The notes under the pieces: model-generated
Told to the model about the DNA's origin: nothing
Seen by the model: only the letters and a program-made list of their open reading frames with translations
Database searches by the model: none
Origin: Echinarachnius parma
Lineage: Eukaryota; Echinodermata; Echinoidea; Clypeasteroida; Echinarachniidae
NCBI GenBank assembly: GCA_037951105.1
Contig: JBAMJV010008274.1
Span: 32,328 to 96,327 of the forward strand
Reading direction: 5' to 3'
Length of the DNA stretch: 64,000 bases
Shown: positions 57,230 through 64,000 of the stretch, piece after piece
Numbering within the stretch: position 1 is the stretch's first letter
Layout of the letters: each line of letters opens with the position of its first letter
Made by a program: the position numbers and the translations under genes

Positions 57230-57330
57230 CATGGGCGTCGATCTGTCATTGATACCCATTCATCAGGGGGGATGATCTATTCATCCATCCCCCCTAATGA
57301 ATGGGTATTACGTAAGTATCGACGCCCATG
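57230..57330. mobile_element. 101-bp hAT-like MITE inserted into a poly-G tract
   Basis: CATGGGCGTCGATCTGTCAT to GTATCGACGCCCATG, the same family as 3475-3579. Eight G residues on each side are consistent with an 8-bp target duplication inside a homopolymer. Confidence 0.82.
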
Positions 57331-57891
57331 GGGGGGGGGGTGGGGGGGGGGGGGGGGGGGGTGTGCATGTCCGTCGCCAAAAATGTTCGAGACCGAGACC
57401 ACTTGTTCTGTTGTTTCCCCAAGGCCGCTAAATAGTGGTAAAGGGGGAAGGGACAACTTATAACTTGTAACGTGTTTTTAAAATAATGTTTGTTATGAAT
57501 TTTCGACACCCTTGGTCCATTTAACGATGTCTCTCAAGCTACTCATCATCCTTCCCCTTCGACCCCTCCAAAATATTTCACTGAACATCAAGACCAGTAA
57601 ATCAATGAGCATTACGTATTGTATTAGAATTAATTTAAGAAAATACGCGCCTTAACGCCACATATCCTAAATGCTGGTAGATGACAATTAAAAACAATTC
57701 AATCAAATTAAATAGCAATGTAGCTATCGAGTATGTATGTACAACATGCATTCTGCCTCATAGTCATTGGTTCCTGATATGTTTGAATAAGGGAATGTGT
57801 TTTGCATTAACATGTTATAGTATTTTCACAAATCATTCCATAGAAAATATCCCATGTACAAATATTTATTACAAAATCGCTCTATATTTAA

Positions 57892-58980
57892 AGATAACGT
57901 TGAGTATTGGTCAAACTTAACTTTAGTAACCAAAACCTGCACGATGACGGTACAAACTAATAGTTATTACCCAGCTAGCCACCTGACGTCGGGCCGATGT
58001 CGGAATTTGGTTGCCGGATGTCGGCATATCGCCGTTGGCTCGAGGTTAAAATGTCCGCCAGCCCAACATCGTCACGACGTCATTTTTGTGATATATTGGC
58101 ATAACGTCATTTTCCGACAATGGCCCAACATCATGTCATGAGATGATGTTGGGCCATTGTCGGAAAATGACGTTATGCCAATATATCACAAAAATGACGT
58201 CGTGACGATGTTGGGCTGGCGGACATTTTAACCTCGAGCCAACGGCGATATGCCGACATCCGGCAACCAAATTCCGACATCGGCCCGACGTCAGGTGGGC
58301 TAGCTGGGTACTTCACCATGCTCGAAAAGTATACACAATTACAAACCACAAAATAAAACCCCTGTTATCATTCAAAAAGTGCCGTTACAACTCGAAGTGT
58401 CAAATTAACTCTAGAGGAACACCAGCGAGAAGAACTAGCGTTCTAGGTCCTAATACGGGACTGTAGTGCAGTGCGCGGTAATAGTACGTGTAGTATGTAC
58501 ATGTATTACAAGCCCCGTTTGTCGCCTTTCGTTTCGGAGTCGCGCTAACACACGGAGACAAGTCCATGAGGCGCATATATCCACTGCTTTTTGCGGAATG
58601 GAGGGGAAAATCATAATCTTAATCCACCCGATAGTTGGAACACATATTGGAGAGTGAATTGCTGGTAAGTACCGTATCATATGTATAGTTTTAAGCACAA
58701 TTAGCGTGCACAAAATTATTTAGTTTCAGTCTCTATCAGGCGGACCTAGATCGCTAGCGACTCGCGCTAGCGTTCTCTAAAAAGTGATACCCGGGCGTCA
58801 ACCACTTTTATATAATATTTTGAAAGCAAATGTCACCAACAATGAGGAGTATTTTAATGGAAATTATTATTATTTCCCATGTTTTTTTCGATGATCTTTC
58901 ATAGGGAATTGAAATCAACCAAATCCGTTGCAATTAATTTTTGGGGGCACTTTGGAAATTACCAATACTCAACGTTACCT
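57892..58980. mobile_element. TTAA-family element carrying a palindromic MITE
   Basis: Ends AGATAACGTTGAGTATTGGT and ACCAATACTCAACGTTACCT with TTAA at 57888-57891 and 58981-58984. tagtaaccaaaacctgcacg matches the 34-kb family member. The palindrome at 57970-58308 is inserted in it. Confidence 0.82.
57970..58308. mobile_element. 339-bp near-perfect palindromic element
   Basis: Starts CCCAGCTAGCCACCTGACGT and ends ACGTCAGGTGGGCTAGCTGGG. The 164-bp arms differ essentially by one base and close on a 10-nt loop TGTCATGAGA (centre about 58139). TA lies on each side (57968-57969, 58309-58310). Dense CGACGT/GACGTC and CCGATGTCGG motifs. No coding capacity. The very high arm identity implies recent insertion or ongoing arm correction. 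Confidence 0.92.
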
Positions 58981-60057
58981 TTAAGCATTATGTTCATCTA
59001 ATAAGGTAATTTGTCTTTACTAGTTTTCTCTTTACTGTTGAATTTCAATTCATCACGATCACCTGTTTGGTTTCCATGTGATTCTTTTGTTATCATATTT
59101 TACGACGCACACTGAAGCTGTTACTAGGCAGATAACCTCGTACAAGCAGTCGATCTGTTTGAATATTACGTAACTATGCATTATAGCGCTCTCTGCATGA
59201 TAGTCCATTTGTAATGGCATATTATGCCGTTGATTTACAGTCGATTTAGGTGATCGAGGTTATCCCAGATGTCGTCATATTTTGAAGCACTTGGGCAAGA
59301 AAATATAGTAGCGATCTTGTCTATCGGAGGAGAAATGTTGTCCTCTTATCAATCTGAGTGACTTGGGGCCAACAATTGATTTATATTGGGATTACAGATA
59401 CTTGCTAACTTATTCTGGTATTAACGTGTGTGAGGTGTGTGGCGCTATGTGCGTACTGTATTTAATGAATGAAAACAAATGAAAAATAAATGCAGGTTAC
59501 ACAAGAAACAAATGAATTGAAACAATTTAAAACAAAATAAATAAAAGAATATAATAAACAAAAAATGACGAGAAAAAAAGTGAAATGAAAGAAGATGACA
59601 CAAAACAGGGAACAGAACAACAACTAATACTATCAACAACAAAAAAACGCAGGACTTCATTTGGGTGGATTGATCCGCGTACTTTGAGATCTAAAAACAG
59701 ACCTATACCATCTACCGTTCAACCACGTTCTGAGGCGGAATTTAAAGCATATTCTTTCAGCCTTGTCACACATTTTCGACATGTTCATTCATGCTTATGT
59801 ATACTTATACAGAACAGGTGTACGATATATTGCATTATTTGAGGCGCTAGGAGGATCATTATTGTTCGAACTGTATGCTGTCCAAGCAATCGTTATCCTC
59901 ATTGTGCTCTCCGCATTATCTGTTTTGAAAAGGAACGCATGATGCACCACCAACAAGACTATTCACACTATTTCAAATGAATAGCAACAACATATATATT
60001 TGCATTAATCTCTTGAGTTTCATCTCAACTATAGAGATAGAAACATATTGCATAATA

Positions 60058-60879
60058 CACCGTGTCCCAGAAAAAACAAAACCGGGTTTCATGGCAGAAA
60101 TTTCTGTCATAATGAATAATTTAATTGATGATATATATATGCCTGGAAAGCTCCTGTGTCTCTTCTTTCATTTGATGTGCAACTTATGGCACATACTTCA
60201 AGCATGACTGAATTAGAACAATGGAAAGTGGTGTTACCAATATTCAATTTGCACGCATAAATTTGAAGTTTGGTGAGTTTTAAGAGTTGTAAACGTACTT
60301 ATTAAAAATAAATGATTTATGCCAGAGAACGAGTGCAATGAAAACATGCCTGATGTCTGCCAGAATGAGTGAAAGTTGAGTAAGAAGTCGCTCAGCTTTC
60401 CTGACTAGCAGCTGACAATGGACTTTGATGCATGAGTGATTTACACAAACATGGGGATCAGGAAACAGGCTAGATCAGGAAAGTTACTCATTTGGGCTGG
60501 AATCAAGCATGTTTTCATTGTATTCGTTCTCTGGCATATATAATTTATTTTTTAATCATGAGGTGTCATATAAAAGATAAAATTATGAATTTTCATGCGG
60601 TGTCTGTCGTTTTTTCAAAAGAAGTACGTTTACTACTCTTAAAACTCTCCCCCAAAACCTCACCCAAACTTGCAATTTCTGCGCGCAAATTGAATTTTGG
60701 TAACACCACTTTCTATCGTTCTAATTCAGGTCATGCGTGAATTATGTGCCATAAGTTGTATATCAAATAAAAGAAGAGACACATAGCTTTTCAGACATAT
60801 ATATATAATCAAGGAAATTATTCATTATAACATAAAATTTCTGCATGAAACCCGGTTTCGTTTTTTCTGGGACACGGTG
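60058..60879. mobile_element. 822-bp mariner-like near-complete palindrome
   Basis: CACCGTGTCCCAGAAAAAAC to GTTTTTTCTGGGACACGGTG, flanked by TA (60056-60057, 60880-60881). Inverted similarity continues about 240 bp inward (e.g. tggtgttaccaatattcaat / attgaattttggtaacacca) and again at atgccagagaacgagtgcaa / tgtattcgttctctggcat, so nearly the whole element is self-complementary with about 10% divergence. Confidence 0.88.
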
Positions 60880-61998
60880 TATAGCAGTTTCCAGTTACAA
60901 CGTGCAGCACTAGCAGCATAAAATCAAAGAATGCATGACACGGCAATCTCAAGTTCGAATCTGACAAACCATGCATAATGAACATAATCGTAGTCATAGC
61001 GTGCGTGTGCTGTGTGCATGTATACTATAACGTGTGTGTTTGTGTCCGTGTGTGTGTATTTGGGGGGCTGGGCGGGGCTGGGTTGCTCACATTGCTTCCT
61101 ATTCATAAGTTGATATTAATTCTTGGTCGGAAAAGAGTAAAATAAAATTTGTGCTTGATGAAGAGTTGGCTGAAACAGGGTGATGAATCAATTTTAAAAT
61201 GACCCTACCCCCTCCATCCACTTATATAAAGCTTAATACTATTACTAGCAGAATGTCAGGACTTCACTCACCTGAAATGTAATAATTGTGTATTTAAGTT
61301 AACACAGAAATGATAATTTTAATTCCCATTCCTATGCACAAAACGCTGGCATCTGTTAAAACAAAATTTCCTATGAAATTAAAAAATTAAAAAATCACTT
61401 ATCAAGTGCGTCTTGAACCTACGGCTTTACATACTGTGATGCAATTTTTACCTTCTTCCTGAGTTGCACCAACCACCGACCCAAGAGCTACTTCTGCTTG
61501 CTTGATTGGATTTCAACCCTTAGTAACGTTCATCTTTTTCTACTTTGCGTGATAATGCTATCATGAATATTCATTTAGACCGGCTCGAAGATCGTTGACA
61601 AAGGGTTAGATACATATTCATTATACTGGATCGTTTTGGATGTTTGCTGGCGCTATTGATACTCCTCTACACCAGTACTGCCTATAGGCGAACCTTTACG
61701 GTATATGTACAAATATCATATAGAGGTGGATATTTCCTGTGATTCTGTGCAAAATTGGTACTTATTTTTCAAAACACCTTATATTAAAAACTATGTTATT
61801 TTTTCTAAATAAGTATCGGTTCTAGTTTCCATGTTTAAAGAAAGTCTATACATGACTGCTGCCTTTAAAATACTTAGTTTACATCTTTTCAGTTCGATGA
61901 TGAAATGAAAAGATCAGAAGATCATATTGTCATCATTTTTATAGTTGAAACATCGTGATTCATGATGATTACTTGCCCTGGCTCCACCCTTCGCTACT

Positions 61999-62290
61999 CC
62001 CCCCCCCCCCCCCCCCCCCCCCCACGTAGAGGACCCTGTACGTCATCTATACACCGATAATTGTTTGAACATCTTTGGCATTTTGTATTGATCTTGTCTT
62101 GTCATATTTCAAAACTGTTATTAATATAATAACAAAATATGAAATGGTATCTTAATACAGCAGGGGCGTCGATCACGGGGGGGATGGGGGGGGGGGGGGG
62201 GATATATCCCCCCCCCCAATATTTCAGGAGGGGGGGATGGCCTGTATTATCATCCCCCCCAATATTTGAGGTTAAAAAATATATAATAAC
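61999..62290. repeat. Poly-C tract and hAT-like G/C-tract fragment
   Basis: C run at about 61999-62022. At 62161 CAGGGGCGTCGATC, the hAT-type end of the 57230 family, begins a fragment with G (62183-62200) and C runs and the repeated ccccccaatattt. No matching right end. Confidence 0.65.
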
Positions 62291-62520
62291 ATTTAAATTA
62301 AAGGGATCTAGTAACTTTGTTGACATGTGCAAAAAGTGATGAATGGTTGATGCAATGTATATTGTTGTTATCTCATATGTCCACAGGATATTGTGTGAAA
62401 TGTTCAAGTCAAATGGACATTGTATGGCCAAGTAATGAGCGAAAATGCAAAGTGATATTCAGTAACTCACTGCACTCACTTTGTACACAGAAGAAAAACT
62501 CGCCCGGAGTTTTTCTTATC
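62285..62520 (+). repeat. Second copy of the 27.4-27.6 kb repeat
   Basis: gggatctagtaactttgttg ... gtgatgaatggttgatgcaa ... tggccaagtaatgagcgaaa matches, in the opposite orientation, the minus strand of 27390-27600. Both copies stay open in one frame (KSDEWL.QCILLL.H, then CVK.SS.MD..WPSNE), which is mildly suggestive of past coding but unproved. Confidence 0.6.
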
Positions 62521-62774
62521 TGAATACTTCAATCATACATATCTTTGTAACGAAAGGGAAATTTTAAAAACCGAAACCTGTCCCCGTGATTTTATTGTTA
62601 ATACGAATACAACAAGGTATAAGGGAACGCTAGAATTAGAATTTAATTTTGAGGATTTGGACAATGTTACTAAGTCCTTTAAGGAGCATTGCCCCTCTCA
62701 TGAATGGAAGTTGTTTACTATAGTCTTCTTTAAACCACTTTTTGATAATGATAAACTGCCCAAATCCAAAATCT

Positions 62775-63350
62775 TCCGAGGCTTGCGCCCCTGGAATCCC
62801 CATTAAGGTTATTTGGACCCAGTACCAGCCATGTACTCATTAAATAGTTTTATTAAAGACTTCTCTCTTGGCAAACCTTCAGGCGATCCTGGCCCAATGT
62901 GCGTTTGCGCTTCGCTCACTAAAATTGAGCTAACTATTCAATAGTTAATTGTATTTTTGGATATTACAAATTACAAAGTTTCCGGGGGCTTCGCCCCCTG
63001 GGCCCCCAATAAGCTTTCCAATGTGGGTATCCCTTGACTTATTATATTCAGGGTTCCATCAGGATGATTGCAATCGACAGTATTTATCTATCAGGCTATA
63101 AAATGCATCCATACTTGGACAGTGCCCTCGTCATATATAACACTATGCTTGCAATGCCTTCCAAATCTCTAAACAGCTAATTCAAAAGCCAATTAACTAA
63201 AGAATAGTTAACTCTATATTTACATATAGACCAACATCTTTATATCTGGATTACAAATCCCAAAGCTTCCGGGGGCTCCTCCCCCTGGACCCCCAATAGC
63301 TTCCCAATGTGGGTATCCCATGACTGATGCTATTCAGGGTTCCATCAGAA
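62775..63350. repeat. 287-bp direct repeats with a gggggcttcgccccc hairpin
   Basis: tccgggggcttcgccccctg at 62981 and tccgggggctcctccccctg at 63268 begin two units sharing the following caatgtgggtatccc and attcagggttccatcag. A diverged start lies at 62775. The short hairpin followed by a CCCCCAATA stretch is typical of some invertebrate repeats. Confidence 0.75.
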
Positions 63351-63552
63351 ACAGATAATTATTTCAAAAGAAATCCGATTATTAGTTCGTTTGTCAATTC
63401 GTGGTTCTTTGAAGCTAAATGGAGATATTTAACCTGTATTTTGTACTTTTATTCTACCTTTCAATTGTAGAATGTGTATAAAACAATTAATATGTCGTTA
63501 ATGTATTTACATTATTGTTTTCACATAATAAAACTAACCAATCATGTATCAT

Positions 63553-63696
63553 TGGGGGGGGGGGGGGGGCTATGGATGGGGAGGGGGCTGCCGTCCTCCA
63601 CAATTTGTCTGGCTTAAAACAATACAATACATAAGCATTAAATAACAATTAATACACAAACATGCAATGTGGTCAGCCCCCCCCCCCCCCCCCCGC
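63553..63696. repeat. Poly-G / poly-C inverted pair
   Basis: G run at about 63554-63570 and C run at about 63678-63694, 110 bp apart, with ggctatgg and ggtcagcc beside them. Probably another G/C-tract hAT-like relic. Confidence 0.6.
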
Positions 63697-63736
63697 CCCG
63701 GAGTGAATCACAGCCGAATGTATATTTATATGCGCG

Positions 63737-63975
63737 ATTTTGTACAGGAGTCAATGTAGACCGATGAGTAAATTTACTCCTGGCTTTGTACAGGATTCAA
63801 TGAAGACCAATGTATAAATTTACTCCACTTTTTGTACAGGAGTCAATGTAGACCGATGAGTAAATTTACTCCTGGCTTTGTACAGGATTCAATGAAGACC
63901 AATGTATAAATTTACTCCACTTTTTGTACAGGAGTCAATGAAGACCGATGAGTAAATTTACTCCATCAGGAGTGA
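63737..63975. repeat. 46-bp satellite in 92-bp dimers
   Basis: tgtacagga starts exactly every 46 bp (63741, 63787, 63833, 63879, 63925). Monomers alternate between type A (caggagtcaatgtagaccga) and type B (caggattcaatgaagaccaa), giving 92-bp higher-order units. Type A contains the 14-bp palindrome GAGTAAATTTACTC. The array ends just inside the window. Confidence 0.95.
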
Positions 63976-64000
63976 ACCCAAAGACCACTGACTATTATGT

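Larger units (their letters stand above)
56699..61701. mobile_element. 5-kb DNA element with about 380-bp terminal inverted repeats
   Basis: Left end CCGTAAAAGTTCGCCTATAG, right end CTATAGGCGAACCTTTACGG, flanked by TA (56697-56698, 61702-61703). Inverted similarity runs to about 57080 and back from about 61325 (e.g. gaagtagctcttgggtcggt / accgacccaagagctacttc). No transposase is readable between; the interior is instead filled by (AC)n, a hAT-like MITE, a TTAA element with a palindrome inside, and an 822-bp mariner-like palindrome. TA duplication suggests Tc1/mariner or an unusual TIR group. Confidence 0.8.

Noticed and set aside
59445..59842. Lys/Phe-rich and 85-codon frames
   Set aside because: AT-rich low complexity without domain or splice support.
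63737..63975. CRISPR array (regular 46-bp spacing)
   Set aside because: There are no unique spacers; it is a contiguous satellite in a eukaryotic context.

Overview
The window is eukaryotic, from an animal nuclear genome that is AT-rich and crowded with transposable elements. The evidence is spliced exons, several APE-type and RTE-type non-LTR retrotransposon remnants, tRNA-derived SINEs, (AC)n microsatellites, and many non-autonomous DNA transposons with TA, TTAA, 8-bp or 9-bp target duplications. The SINE type, a 2A-like peptide remnant in a LINE, and a tandem death-domain gene fit a marine invertebrate (echinoderm, lancelet, hemichordate or mollusc). The species cannot be fixed from the sequence.

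The only convincing host gene runs on the plus strand from 28092 to 51870. Six coding exons (28092-28408, 36075-36104, 40636-40750, 42543-42586, 49922-49943, 51579-51870) have good splice signals and reading phases that agree at all five junctions. They join into a predicted protein of 272 residues: an N-terminal death-fold domain, a Ser/Thr/Pro-rich linker built from tiny exons (30, 44 and 22 nt) plus one 115-nt exon, and a C-terminal death-fold domain. It looks like an adaptor of apoptosis or innate immune signalling. Its introns hold most of the transposons between 28.4 and 51.6 kb.

Layout. 0.2-1.9 kb: plus-strand LINE remnant. 2.1-3.7 kb: CGTACG-rich palindrome with two nested MITEs. 4.9-5.8 kb: minus-strand RTE-like remnant. 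7.0-7.9 and 9.5-10.8 kb: two cagtcaaacctg-ended DNA elements around an (AC)n tract. 14.2-15.0 kb: CR1-like 3' end. 15.2-17.2 kb: an RTE-like remnant split by a 1333-bp element whose terminal repeats carry CACGTG motifs. 17.2-25.7 kb: a giant inverted repeat whose spacer holds a Tc1-like MITE and gene fragments. 26-28 kb: LINE tail and a tRNA-like relic. 28.1-51.9 kb: the death-domain gene, with SINEs, a LINE carrying a 2A-like motif, TTAA-type MITEs, a 2.9-kb Mutator-like foldback element full of TGACCTTGA motifs, and G/C-tract hAT-like elements. 52.0-56 kb: a LINE interrupted by a Tc1-like MITE that itself carries a TTAA element. 56.7-61.7 kb: a 5-kb element with 380-bp terminal inverted repeats hosting four more elements. 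62-64 kb: G/C-tract elements, a 287-bp direct repeat and a 46-bp satellite.

No rRNA, intact tRNA, CRISPR array, bacterial operon or complete transposase gene was seen. Insertions nest up to three deep, and several can be checked against an uninterrupted copy inside this same window.
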